From: Triatoma infestans | Lineage: Eukaryota > Arthropoda > Insecta > Hemiptera > Reduviidae | Reading direction: 5' to 3' | Assembly (NCBI GenBank): GCA_011037195.1 | Contig: JAAEAF010002371.1 | Location: 52,492-116,491 of the forward strand | DNA length: 64,000 bases | In this document: positions 46,020 to 56,563 of the stretch, in pieces | Layout of the letters: the number at the start of each line of letters is the position of its first letter | Position numbering within the stretch: position 1 is the first letter of the stretch | Notes under the pieces: model-generated | Told to the model about the DNA's origin: nothing | What the model saw: the letters and a program-made list of their open reading frames with translations, nothing else | Database searches by the model: none | Translations under genes and position numbers: made by a program

Positions 46020-46850
46020 TATTTAGCTTTTTATTCTTTGGCGCCCTCTTCTTTTATGTTTCTCCTTCTGGCTTCTTTTTCTTTTTCGACACCCTGCGCC
46101 ATGGCGCCCCAATTGGGGTTTGTTTCCTCCTATCGCTCCTAATAGGATCTGGCCTAATGATCTGGGATCACCATTGCTCTCATAGCATGCAACTAATATC
46201 TATTCTGTGGTTAAAGTTTGAATGGCTTTCACGGCCTTTTTAATCTCCTCAATCGAGCCTCGGTCTTGACTCTTTGTCGATGCAAATGGTGTATATTCGA
46301 CACCCTAGTGAGAAGTAGAGCGCAGCAAGTCCAAAGCCTAGATTTAATCTATGATAGCTTATAGCGTACCAATGAAGCTCCCATTCTGAGTCTCTAACCT
46401 TTTGTCACCCTCAGCCAAATGGAATACAAAATTTTGACTCGCTAGGAATCCCTGAGGATACCATTTGCTACAGGTATTTCGCACGGAGCAGTTGATTACG
46501 CCAGTCGGTGGGTGGTTTTAGTAAACCTCTCTGCAGGCCTAAGGATATTCAATAGTAATGGTTGTTTTGAAAAGCGTTCCAGCAACTCCAGATCCATCTG
46601 CTTCAAAATTTTTTTCGATTTCCAGTTGTGTGCCTCCAGTTTTACACTCTTTCCACGTTCTTATATGGGGTACTGTTTAAGTGTACACACCCACTTCTTC
46701 TGGCCTTTTTTCAGTCCATTCTGATCCGGATTCTATTAGCCCGAACGTTTCAGTCAAAATGTAATAAATTTACTCCTATTGAGTGCAATACCAATTTATT
46801 GGGGGACAAATATTCAAGACTGTGTAAGGCGAACACACACACAAAAAAAA
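46020..46850. other. GC-richer, coding-like stretch of unknown identity
   Basis: Base composition is like that of transposon coding DNA, and short frames run on both strands, but no domain was recognised. The sequence GACACCCTGCGCCATGGCGC near 46088 is notable, and GACACCCTAGTGAG near 46299 is a loose echo of it. Confidence 0.35.
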
Positions 46851-47940
46851 AAATACGATACTTATTATATTTAAAACAATCCTGCAGCTTCCTCTCTAAT
46901 TTAAATTTATATTATTATTTTATTATCTTGTTTTACACGCTAAATCTAGCTTTACACACTCACCTAAGCTAAAATTTCGGATCCATAGAGATCTTCAATA
47001 CATTTATATCCAATGTTTCATAAAATTTATAAACTCAGTTTATAACTTTTGAAATATTATCTCAAAAAATATAAACATTGTTCAATGTAATAAAAATAAT
47101 GAAAAACAATTGAAAATGGAAATAATAGCGTCAGAAATTATAGACAATTATCTAAGTTAAAAATTTTTAAATAATCAAAAAGATTTTGTTTTGTTTTTAT
47201 TTTTAGAAAGAATGGATGGATAACAACAAATATGGTAGTAGCATTAGTGTCTCGCATTAAGCATTTTATCTCAACATGTTTTTCTTAACAGTAAAAGAAA
47301 ATGTATAAATGTATTTAATGATAAATTATGTTTTCTTACAATGTTATCATTTAGAAAATATATGTTACCATAACACGGAATGAGGCTGGAGAACCAACGA
47401 TCCTATCACAGCTTTCTAAACCAACTTTATTCTGCTACTATTTCTCCTTCGGTTTCTATATTTAATATCTTCCTAATATCATTCCACTTTTCTACTTTAT
47501 GTATATCTATATTTTTACTAAAATAATATTTCAAAATTAAAAGATTTGTTAGAAATGAATAAAAATTCAATATTTACCATGTTAAATCTAATACTGATTA
47601 TCAAAATGCGCAATAACTATTTATGTTTATTGCGTTCGTTTCCATCATCATCATCATCATGCGACAAAGATAAGCAGCGTGATATCCATCCCTATAATAT
47701 CTACAACCAAAATAAATCTAAGTACTAGGACAAAAAGAAAACGTGATACTTCAGATTGAAACGGTGTCCAGAATTGATATAAACCGATGTTTTGCTTATA
47801 TTGCAGTTGGTTTCGTATGATGTTTAATGTTGGTTTAAAATAGAAGTTTTAAGCGTAAACCAAAAAACTATTCTGAGGGTCTTTCGTACTGCCCTATTCC
47901 GTCTTATTATCTCTTCTTTTAAGGCTTTTATAAGGAAGAT
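46850..47940. other. AT-rich stretch, nothing recognised
   Basis: No supported gene. Contains a short (CAT)n run near 47645-47660. Confidence 0.4.
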
Positions 47941-47952
47941 TCTATAAAATAA

Positions 47953-48299
47953 TTAATCCCAGTGTTACAAATAAGCCTTGGTTTGCATTTACAGAAACCA
48001 AAAAATATTTCTGCAGAACCATTTGTAGATTACGGACTAACCATGGCATTTGCAAACAGTATTTAGTTAAAATAAACGCTGGAAGTACCGCCCTCTGCGA
48101 GGCTTGTAGCGAAAATGAAGACCTCGAACATATTATTTTGCATTGTGTTTTGTTCACAGAGAAAAGAAAAATTATGTTAATTGAGTTAAGTCGACTGCTA
48201 ATTAATCCTTATAATTATGCTACAATGTTGAGCAGTAATAACGTTGAAGTATACAAGGTTATCTTTAAATACTTGGTTGATATAAAAGTCAAAATTTAG
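47953..48299 (+). pseudogene. Non-LTR retrotransposon ORF2 C-terminus with intact zinc-knuckle
   Basis: An uninterrupted plus-strand frame reads KPWFAFTETKKYFCRTICRL, RTNHGICKQYLVKINAG, CEACSENEDLEHIILHC (C-x2-C-x7-H-x4-C) and FTEKRKIMLIELSRLL. It ends FKYLVDIKVKI and TAG (48297-48299). It lacks a start codon because it is only the tail of ORF2. The order (R-L-R-T-x-H, then C-x2-C...H...C) is the C-terminus of Jockey/LOA/I-type proteins. It is related in design to the decayed copy at 4527-5110. The preceding region to 47860 is unreadable, so the copy is 5' truncated. Confidence 0.8.
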
Positions 48300-48800
48300 C
48301 AAAAAGCCAATAGTTTCTTGAAACATGTGTATATATATTACATATACATATGTGTGTGTGTGTGTGATGTATATTTATATTTCAGATATGGGTATATGGT
48401 TTTTATTATATATGGTTTCTCTATAATATATGTTTTTTATTATAATCGTTAGGTTGGGTCGAAGGGATGGTAGGCATATCAAGTACCCCTTCCCAAATTG
48501 CTTAAATTGTATATAATAAGTATAGTGAGTGTTCGGGTATGGCTGCAACTAGTGTGAATGTATTTATTAGCGCGAATGAAATGGGATCAGTATGAATGTA
48601 TTTATTAACGTAAATGAAATAGGTCAGAGTATGCTTTCAAAACTCGTTGATTTTTTTTTTTTTATTATTATTAGTATTCTGATTATTATATATTTGTAAA
48701 ATGTTATGAAGGGTAGCGTTGTAAATGATGGCTAGGCCTGGATTGGTAAGCCAAAAAAAAAGAAAAAGGCTTTTATAGGAGTTAATTCTTAACCTATTTG
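48300..48800. other. Probable 3' UTR of the non-LTR tail and AT-rich flank
   Basis: Follows the stop codon at 48299. Contains (TG)n at 48352-48366. No ORF. Where the element ends is unclear. Confidence 0.35.
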
Positions 48801-48873
48801 TTGAATATGTGGATGGGTCCGCAATGCTGGATAACATCTGGTATTTTGTCCATCGTAGCATGCATATTCATTT

Positions 48874-48913
48874 TTTCCTGACCGGTTTCGGATTTTCATC
48901 CATTGTCAGAGCA
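48874..48913 (-). ncRNA. Hammerhead-like motif, decayed (left arm)
   Basis: Minus strand: CTGACAA (one change from CTGANGA, at the conserved G), stem II GGAT-GAAA-ATCC, GAAA, CCGG, TC. Stem I pairing is poor. It is recognisable by order and spacing but probably inactive. Confidence 0.45.
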
Positions 48914-49103
48914 AATTCACCAAGTTCGTGTAGAGAGTTCCTCTTCAACGTAATGTAATGTTTCTGTTACAATCACACTTGTTGGTTTGTTGGTTGTATA
49001 TATTAACTTCTTGGTTGGTCATATATACAACCAACAAGTGTGAGTGTAACAGAAACATTACATTACGTTGAAGTGCACTTTCTACACGAACTTGGTGAAT
49101 TTG

Positions 49104-49136
49104 CTCTGACAATGGATGAAAATCTGAAACTGGAAT
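49104..49136 (+). ncRNA. Hammerhead-like motif, decayed (right arm)
   Basis: Plus strand: CTGACAA, GGATGAAAATCT, GAAA, then CTGGAA where CCGGTC is expected, so the cleavage triplet is lost. Mirror copy of the left-arm motif. Confidence 0.4.
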
Positions 49137-49194
49137 GGGAACAAAATTAATATGCATGCTACGACGGATAAAGTATCAGATCTTAACCTATTTC

Positions 49195-50470
49195 TTCATT
49201 GCTGTTTCACTAGATTCATGTACATCCACCGGCAAATCTTAAGAAAATCATCTCTGCTGTATAAATTATTCCGTCTTTTATTTTGAAAAAACTCTATAAA
49301 AGCCAAAACATTATTTCATACATCATACTAAGTTGCTGACCAGTGATGACTATCACTAGTTATCTAAGAGGTCGCGCGGCAACGGCGCTTTAACGGCTTT
49401 AAAGTGTGACAGGAGTTTATGGTGGAATCTCTTATTTGGTTTTAGCTAGAATGTTGATGAAATAGGAATATTGAGATCTGTAGCCAGGGTAAGGACTATT
49501 AGGATATGGCGGCAGATTTTGGAAGCGGCACAGTTAAGAACGCTTGATAGTTCCGTGCAGTTCTAAGCTAAGTCCATAGTTGTGTCAGTAAGCAAATATA
49601 AAGGTGTCTTTTATTTGAGCGGTTACAGTATGGAGAGAAGCCTAAAACGTGAATTGACTTTTAGTCAAATTTAAATTAAAAAAAAAAAAAAAAGATCATA
49701 AATTTCTTTCTAAACAAATTCACAAACAACCTGTAATATAGGATGCACATCCTGAAATATAGGAAATAGTTATAAAAAAAAAAATTATACAAAAAAGTAC
49801 TTTATACTTGGCGATTAAAATCCATTGCTGCTTATATAGCTGACTATGTATGCTCTATCCTACAGTAAATATCCCTAGCAAAGGTAACATTCACGGATGC
49901 ACTTAACGCGCTTCAAGATTCTACCACACCTGCGGCCATTTTCTATTAGGATCGCCTCCATTTTACTTCTCTGAAAAACTCTTTTCCTTTATAATTTATT
50001 CATAAATAACTTCCTCAATATCTGTACTCTTTTTTTTTCTCCCCCTCCCAGATCTCATAGTTTAATCTTAAATAAGTTTTGGAAGAAAATTCTGCTGATA
50101 TAAAAAATTTGAGAAATTAAAAAAAAGAAAACAAAAAAACAAACGGTATAATATGAATTAATTTATTTATATAGTCATTTGTACAGGTAATATCCTTTTA
50201 TATTGGATAATATTAATTCTTATATCTTCTTTTCGTACATTATTCTTATGATGTTAAATGGATAAGAATTGCATTTAAAATTTATATATCGGGTAAAGAA
50301 AAAAGTTGGATTTTAGTATGGAATTTAATGATTTCTGTATGTAAACTTTACTAATGGAAATATAAAGTGAACTTTAAAAATCGCTTACTCTTACAAGTGC
50401 TATACCTAAGTAGGTGTAGGTATAAATAAAAAATAGTTATTTATAACGAATGGTTTGGGTGTATATGAAG
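49195..50470. other. AT-rich stretch, nothing recognised
   Basis: No supported gene or element; a GC-richer patch at 49370-49640 has no readable domain. Confidence 0.35.
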
Positions 50471-50479
50471 AAAGTATCT

Positions 50480-50920
50480 CAAAAAACCACCACCGCAACT
50501 GACGCTTTTCGTCAAAATTCATTAAACGGAAATGCGATTGGCCTAAATATGGTTTTTTGTTCTTTTTTTTTTTTCTCTCAAAAATGGCTCCCTTTAAACT
50601 TCATAGAAAAATCTGCATGCATATAAATGACTATCACATTTATTCGAAACATTGTTTTCGAAAAAGTTGATTCTGGAGGACCTATCAGTTCGGTTTAAAT
50701 TTTGTACTACCGTTACAAGCTTTATTGGTTGCTAGACAGAGGTCGCTACCACACGCCATACACGCGTATACATGTATAACCCAACCAACATTTTTATGGT
50801 AAGCACAAAGATAATTTGACAATTGAATCGTATTAATTATAAATAAGAGAAAGCTGTGTGAGTGTTTCATACCAAGTTTCTTTTGCTTTCTCTTCTGCTT
50901 TCAGAAACTAGGTTTTTGTG
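50480..50920 (+). repeat. Dispersed element D, degenerate copy
   Basis: Recognisable module (CGGAAATGCG, TCAAAAATGGCTCC, CACATTTATTCGAAACATT) and the terminal block AGAAAGCTGTGTGAGTGTTT at about 50849-50868. Confidence 0.6.
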
Positions 50921-51261
50921 ATAGTGCCAAATTTTCAAATTGACTTTTCTTCATTTGAATTGAGAACACAGACCAAGTCGCTGACAGTTGGTCAGTCAAT
51001 AATGTTATCCACAAACAGATACTTGCTATAGGCTGAGAACCAACAAGTACCCCACTATTGTAAAATATTAAGTACATCTGAACGTTTGGTAAAAATTCAC
51101 GTGGCTATAATTAATTATGTTAAGAAAATTCTAAAATAGTATCTTCAAAATAGGATTATTGTTTTATTTAGTCCGACAGTCAGACTGCAATTTAGACCAA
51201 CATTATCTTGCAAGACACTGTTATAAGTAAGTTAATATGGAATTGTATGCAAAAAAAAAAA

Positions 51262-51391
51262 GGTAGGTAATTATAACAAGTTCACGTTTCCTAGGGGCCT
51301 GGGAGTGCAGGATTCCAATGAAAGAGAAGTGGGCATATTGGCCTGAGAAGATTTAATTATGAATTCGGAAGCTTTCTGCACTGTTCGCCAG
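51262..51391 (-). mobile_element. Start of the internal region after the LTR (primer-binding site, gag leader)
   Basis: On the minus strand, after the putative primer-binding site, a short frame MPTSLSLESCTPRPLGNVNL opens near 51326. The element is cut off at an A/T run near 51262. Identification as a gag start rests on position only. Confidence 0.4.
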
Positions 51392-51936
51392 TGTAGGGAT
51401 GGAATCACTTTTATTGCCTGGATTCGTAACAAATCAGAGGACTAGTGGGCATAATAGTATAATGGATGTGTGGGGTGGAGAGAATTTGTGTGGTTGATGA
51501 ATTAAGAAGAAGAGGACTTGGTTAACACTAGTTAACTAATATATTAATAAGTAGAGACAGACTGCCTGGACTTTGCAATAAAGAAACGTTTAAGGTAGAG
51601 TGGTCAGAGTAATGACACCTAGCGATTGGATGTATTGAACTGAATTCTCAACTTTGTTTAACTGTCTTTTATGGACTGTCCGTCGCTATATTTATACAGC
51701 TTCTCCCACATCAGTCCGAGAGAGCTGTTGAGATTCTCTTGCTCTCTTTGCTGTTTGCTCTCTTGCTGTTACAATAGCAAGCGAGAGAGTTCATCGAAGG
51801 ATCGTCGCAAAAGCTTCGGCAAACTTCTTTAACTAGGACTGCTTGGCTTTAAGAGTTTTGATGAGTCTAGTTTTAACGGCACTGTCTATGATCAGAAAGC
51901 ATACTACGGTGATTGTAGTAGACTGAGAATGTTACA
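51392..51936 (-). repeat. LTR of a retrotransposon (minus orientation)
   Basis: Read on the minus strand, the LTR begins TGTAACATTCTCAGTC and ends CATCCCTACA (545 bp, TG...CA). It contains a TATA box (GTATAAATATAG, about 51696-51685), initiator-like GACAGTTAAAC (about 51668) and GAATTCAGTTC (51647-51637), and an AATAAA signal close to the end. Just outside the 3' end, TGGCGAACAGTGC (from 51390) resembles the primer-binding sites of mdg1-like Gypsy or BEL elements. Just outside the 5' end (51937-51960) lies purine-rich GGAGGAGGAAGTGAC, which resembles a polypurine tract. No protein domain is readable. Confidence 0.65.
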
Positions 51937-52200
51937 CCGTTTTAAGTCACTTCCTCCTCCAAAGAAGGCGTTGAATCACCCTCGATGGCGAGCTATAGGC
52001 AGCCATCTCTCAAGCGGCTTTTAGCACTCCTTGTTTTAGCCCTGGAGTTGCGTACATATATGCTTTGAGCCAGTGGTTAGTTGACCGGTGGATTCCACAA
52101 CACTTTCTAGGTCGAGATCCTTGTTAGACCACTCCACTTTCTTTTAATCTATCCAGATTGTAGGCGGTATGGTAATCTGCTATTTACATTCTGCATTTCT
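51937..52200 (-). mobile_element. End of an LTR-retrotransposon internal region (polypurine tract side)
   Basis: On the minus strand this lies directly upstream of the LTR. It is GC-rich with broken frames and ends with GGAGGAGGAAGTGAC before TGTAACA. The arrangement fits the 3' end of the internal region next to a 3' LTR. Confidence 0.45.
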
Positions 52201-52310
52201 AACTTTATTAACTATTCTAAAGATGGTAGAGAAATAGGATGAATTTTTATCTCTGTGTACTTTTGCTGAAACAAACTTCTGCCGCTTTAAGTTTCTTTTA
52301 AGTCTTCAAG

Positions 52311-52351
52311 AAGTAAATTGACGTGCCTTAACATAAAAAAAAAAAAAAAAA
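52311..52351 (+). repeat. SINE family A, 3'-end remnant
   Basis: AAATTGACGTGCCTTAACAT followed by poly-A resembles the SINE end TTGACGCGCCTTAAATT plus poly-A. Only the tail is present. Confidence 0.45.
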
Positions 52352-52359
52352 TTATTTTG

Positions 52360-53639
52360 ACTATAAATCAGTTAATAAGGTTTCATAACAAAAAGTTAAA
52401 TAAACTAGTCAAAATATATATATATATATATACCATTTTAAAAATAAAGAGAAAACAATATGATCAACATTTTTTTATCTATAATAAATCTGGGAACTTT
52501 AAATAAATAAATAACATATAGAGACCTGTTAGATTAAAAGATAATCTATACAATTATGAAAGAAAAATCTTAATTTTTTTTTTTATTAATACAGTTAAAT
52601 AATAATAATAATAAAAATATAAAGTAACTGGCTAACTATAGACAAATAATTTTCTATTTGTCTAAAAATAATAAATATCATTCACCATTTATAAAAGCGT
52701 ATTTGTCGGAAGCCATCATTATTGTATAAAATCCATATGAGATTATTAGGCCGTCAATATAGCTGTATAACCTGTTGCATCAATATTGTTAGTATTATGT
52801 TGCTATTTATTATCAATCAAAATTCTTATTTATTTCCTTTTTTTATATTAATAATTTATTTTTAAATATGGGTATATATATATATAATATAATTATTAAA
52901 CTTAATAAATTATAAACATTATTATTATAAATTTTTATTTTATAAATTTTTCGTAACTGTTAATATTAATAATTTTAAAAATTACAAAAATAAATAATTT
53001 ATTAATCTTTCAAATAAGGTTTATATTAAGTAAGTAATACACGGAAGTTATGCGGGTCAAGTATTACTTTATGCCGGCCAACAGATGAAATTATAAATAT
53101 TTCAATGCCCCACAAAATGTTCCTTAAGATAATTTATTATTATTGTCTCTTTTGTTCTCTGCATTTCTAATTGAAATTTGTGAATTACTATTAGCAGTTA
53201 TCTAAAACAATTTTATTGGAATTCTAATAAGATAAATTTAAAATTAGTTACAACACGCATACTAACATCTGGAATTTAATATTGTTAATATATTTTAGAA
53301 TTTATCCAAACCTTGTTCAATTTGTTTAATTCAAAGGTGGGAACACGGATTTACTTTTAATTAATACATTTCATATCCAACTTAGAACCTCACATCGTTT
53401 TTCCAAAAATATTGTCAAATTCCTTTTCAAGTTGGGCTGAACGTTTTGTTAATACAATAATAATAATAATAATAATAATAAACTTTCAGATTGGTTTGAA
53501 AACAGGATAGAGCCTGAGACTTATTTTTGTACTTATTTGATATTAAAAGTAAGGTTTTAAGAAATCTATGTTAGAATAGTTATGTTGATTAAACCTTTTT
53601 TTTGTGATTTATTTTTAGTAATGTTTTTATTATTCAAGT
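52360..53639. other. AT-rich stretch with microsatellites
   Basis: No genes. (TA)n at about 52414-52432 and (ATA)n at about 53452-53480. Confidence 0.5.
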
Positions 53640-53858
53640 CCTCACGCGGTGGTCTAGTGGCTAGCGCAGTCGCCTTTGGTGCGAGAATCCAGGGCTAGAT
53701 TCCCATGAGGGCAATGTCGGTGTTGACCCAGCATAGTGAGAAAAAGTGGGAAGCTACAGATGGCAGCGTACCTACGTAGCGAAGGCTTTAATTAAAACCA
53801 CACGTTCCCCCCTCCCAATTCCAATAGCAAGCCTTGGTCCTTTAGGCACTACTGCGAC
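53640..53858 (+). repeat. tRNA-derived SINE, family B
   Basis: Box A (GTGGTCTAGTGGCTAGCGC, about 53649-53667) and a box B variant (GGGCTAGATTCC, about 53692-53703) form a tRNA-like head. The body differs from family A and includes GGCAATGTCGGTGTTGACCC and GCAAGCCTTGGTCC. Ends near 53858. Single copy in this window. Confidence 0.65.
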
Positions 53859-54229
53859 ATACATTTATTTATACATTATACAAAAAATAAACAATCTTAG
53901 TCAAGAATCTTTTAAAAAAAGAGACGTGATTAGTCAAGAGAGTCTTTTACAAGAGCGTAGTCTATTGAACTTGTGCAGTGGCCAAGAAAGTCTGGTATAT
54001 AGTGTTATTCACAATTAACAGATTTTGAAAGGGAATGCACAAATTAGAATGAAATACGCTTTGAGTGAACAGAAACTATTGATTCATGTTCCAGGCTTGG
54101 TGATCCTGGTCTGAGGAAGGTACTAACCAAATTATATATCCTTGCTCTGACAAACTGTTTAAGGAAGTGGTTTGCCCTTCAGCGAATTTTGGGATAGATT
54201 TGGCAAACTTCTTACACTAAAACTTGATC

Positions 54230-54424
54230 CTTCACTCCGGCTGTCCATGTTGACAGGCTAAATTCAGGCGATTTCATTCGACTCCAGAGTGTAAAGAAAG
54301 ACAGCAATGGCTTAACAATGGGACCAATTGTTTTAATTTGCAAAGCTGATTTGTCTTCTGCAACATCAACGACAACTGACTATGAAAAGTTTGTCGAAGC
54401 GAGCGAACAATTTGGAATTTGTTA
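54230..54424 (+). pseudogene. Coding-like fragment of unknown family
   Basis: An open frame without a start codon reads PAVHVDRLNSGDFIRLQSVK, KDSNGLTMGPIVLICKAD and EKFVEASEQFGIC before TAG (54422-54424). Composition and codon pattern look coding, unlike the surroundings. The L-x-x-GDF-I-R-L pattern is vaguely like an OB-fold of telomere end-binding proteins, but this is only a resemblance. A stop lies just upstream (TGA about 54220), so it is a remnant or a captured exon. Confidence 0.35.
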
Positions 54425-54429
54425 GCCTA

Positions 54430-54816
54430 GATTATGGCGGCATTACACTATTATTATGGTGCCATGGCAATTAGGTGTAGTTCATCTCTGGTTTTTATCC
54501 AGAAAGATTTAGTATTCTTTTAGTAATTGGACGATATTTTAAGGTTAATTTTGTACAAATAGTGCTATCTTCCAATAGGATATCATATTGAATTTGTCTT
54601 GTACACATAACTTGTTGTAAATAGAACAAGTACATAATTCGCCTTGGCTGGAGCTCTTTCTTCCAATTAAAAACTTATCAGAAGCTAAATCGATCGGCAC
54701 TTAGGATAATTTCCCGCAATAGTCAAACAACTTAAAAGAACTGCATAGTCAGTTACAATAAAGTTTGAGATGAGATATATCACAAGAGAATACTCATCAC
54801 CCATTGAAATTAGCCC

Positions 54817-54853
<37 letters not shown>

Positions 54854-55084
54854 CTATATAATGTGGTATGGTAATTGTTACAACATGACTATATTGCAGA
54901 AAACATTGATTTTGATTTGAGAGCTCTTGATCTTAATGAAAGAGATATCAAAATGGATGTTATACGTGAATTGACCACGTGGTTTTTACAAGGTATATGT
55001 TTTCAAAGGAGTTAGTAGAGAATAAGTGTACTGGTGTGTATGCCGGTATAGGGCAGGGACAAGCGATAAGGAGAATATGAGTAG

Positions 55085-55115
<31 letters not shown>

Positions 55116-55932
55116 AGAGAGAAATGATAGAGGCTATAGTGGTGAGCAAGAGGGCGCGAGGACCGAGGGTACGGTATGTCTGAATGGCCGCCTCCAACAT
55201 TGAGCTTGGTGTATATAGAAAGTTGGTGACGACGACGACAACGACGAAGGTAGTATATATAGTAAATGGAGGCGGCGGTAGAGTGGTGGTTTAATTGAAC
55301 CATGGGGGCTGCATGTTGAGGGGGGGGAGTCTGTAATGGTGGGGGTAGAAAACGGGACTTTACGTGAACGTAGAGGGTGGCATACAGACTGCCACACAGC
55401 CTATACACATCCCCATTCTATCCCTTGCATTCTGTTTCTTGTACCCTCTATCTTCAACTTCTAGTCGTTCACTTATCTTCACTAAATACTGAAATACTCT
55501 CATACTATCTCTTTCTGTTTCTGTTGCAAAAAATTTTTTTTTTGCATTTGTGGTTAAATTTCTTCTTTTCTTTTTAAACAAAAAATTTTCTTTTTATTTT
55601 CTCTTTTTGTTTTTAAATTCTTTGCTTTTTTCCTTTTCTTTTTTAAAACCGGAGTTTGTATGTTGTTTTCAAATTGTTGTGTACCTCAGTGCTATCTAGC
55701 GGGAGTGTGTTTTGTGAATAGTGTATTTAAATAAAAACGTGGTGCTACTGTCGTGCTTAACAGGTGTCTCGGGGCTAACTTTGTTCCAAAATTTACAACC
55801 AATTAGAATAATTTTCAACTTTATTCAGAAGTTTTTTCTTTAAATAAAAAGAAAGTCTACTTCAAAAAAAAGAAACTTTTTCATTCTGAATATTGAGCGA
55901 ACTTAAACTGGTAAATTTTTTGTATAATATTC
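54430..55932. promoter_or_regulatory. 5' region of the bru3-like gene
   Basis: Upstream of the coding exon lie (ATT)n at 54822-54851 and a (GT)n/(GC) tract at 55084-55111. A GC-richer block with many CG and GAC repeats spans 55100-55400, and T-rich sequence runs to 55660. TACCTCAGTGCTATC at about 55681-55695 contains an arthropod-type initiator (TCAGT), which could mark a transcription start about 245 bp before the ATG. No TATA box is placed convincingly. Frames through the repeats on either strand are treated as spurious. Confidence 0.35.
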
Positions 55933-56563
55933 ATGCTGGAGTGCGTAGTAGAATCAGTGTACGTAAGGTACAGGGAGCGGTTATCAACGGCCGGCTCAAA
56001 GTGGCCTTCAACAGATACAAAGAATACAGTGTCAACAACATCATCAACATTACTGGATAATCAAGCAACTAGAATGTTGATACCACCATCAGCATCAGTA
56101 GCAGCTGTAACAACAACAACAACAACAACAACACCACCACCACCCCAACAACATTATCATCATCATCATCATTATCATCAAACAAATCATCAACATTTCA
56201 ATCAATCAACATTACAATGTACAAATACAATGGCCGCCAATACAAACAATACTAATCCAGCAGCAGCAACAACAACAACAACAACAACAATGTCATCTTC
56301 ATTATCATTATCATCGTCATCATCATCAACTACATCATCATCACCAACATCATTATCAACATCATCAACTACATCAACAAATTCATCAACAATCAATACA
56401 AATACTCAATCTTCAATAATAGTAAATAATGAACCAGTAAAATTATTTGTTGGACAAATACCTAGACATCTGACTGAGGAACATCTTCGTCCTATGTTTG
56501 AAGAATTTGGACCAATTTATGAATTTACCGTGCTGAAGGATAAATTCACTGGAATGCATAAAG
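55933..56563 (+). CDS. bru3: Bruno/CELF-family RNA-binding protein, first coding exon
   Basis: The exon encodes 210 codons plus one base. The ATG at 55933 is the first methionine after an in-frame TAA (about 55912). Residues 1-60 are unremarkable. Residues 60-165 are low complexity: Thr runs, PPPP, a His-rich patch (HHHHHYHQ), Ala/Thr, and long Ser/Thr runs encoded by CAA/CAT/TCA repeats. From residue 169 RRM1 begins: [20 protein letters not shown] (RNP2 is LFVGQI), then [20 protein letters not shown] and HK. In the family the next residues are GCAFLTYC (RNP1), so the exon stops mid-RRM at a conserved junction. The donor AAG/GTTAGT (GT at 56564) splits the glycine codon. This RRM1 matches the CELF3-6/Drosophila bru-3 type, not the CELF1/2 type. 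Members regulate splicing and translation through UG-rich RNA. Later exons lie outside the window. Confidence 0.88.

Larger units (their letters stand above)
48800..49180. mobile_element. Inverted-repeat insertion with paired hammerhead-like motifs (copy 2)
   Basis: The two arms (about 48829-49000 and 49018-49180) are reverse complements with a centre of about 20 bp. They share the landmarks CGTAGCATGCATATT, TTTTCATCCATTGTCAGAGC and ACGTAATGTAATGTTTCTGT. A 13-bp direct repeat TCTTAACCTATTT brackets the structure (48787-48799 and 49181-49193), in keeping with a target-site duplication. Its start (GGGTCCGCAATGCTGG) resembles the start of the 14300-14622 insertion (GGTTCCGCAGAGCTGG). Same architecture, different location, so one mobile family. 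Confidence 0.7.

Noticed and set aside
54105..54150. CTGAGGAAGGTACTAACC as a possible hammerhead
   Set aside because: The GAAA box is replaced by AAAT and stem I does not pair.
54986..55408. 140-codon minus-strand frame rich in HTHTHTH and Pro/Ser
   Set aside because: It runs through a (GT)n microsatellite and GC-rich 5' region; overlapping frames on the same strand are equally long, which indicates composition and not coding.
56202..56396. Minus-strand frame of Asp/Val repeats opposite the bru3 exon
   Set aside because: Antisense shadow of the CAN/TCA repeats in the real exon.
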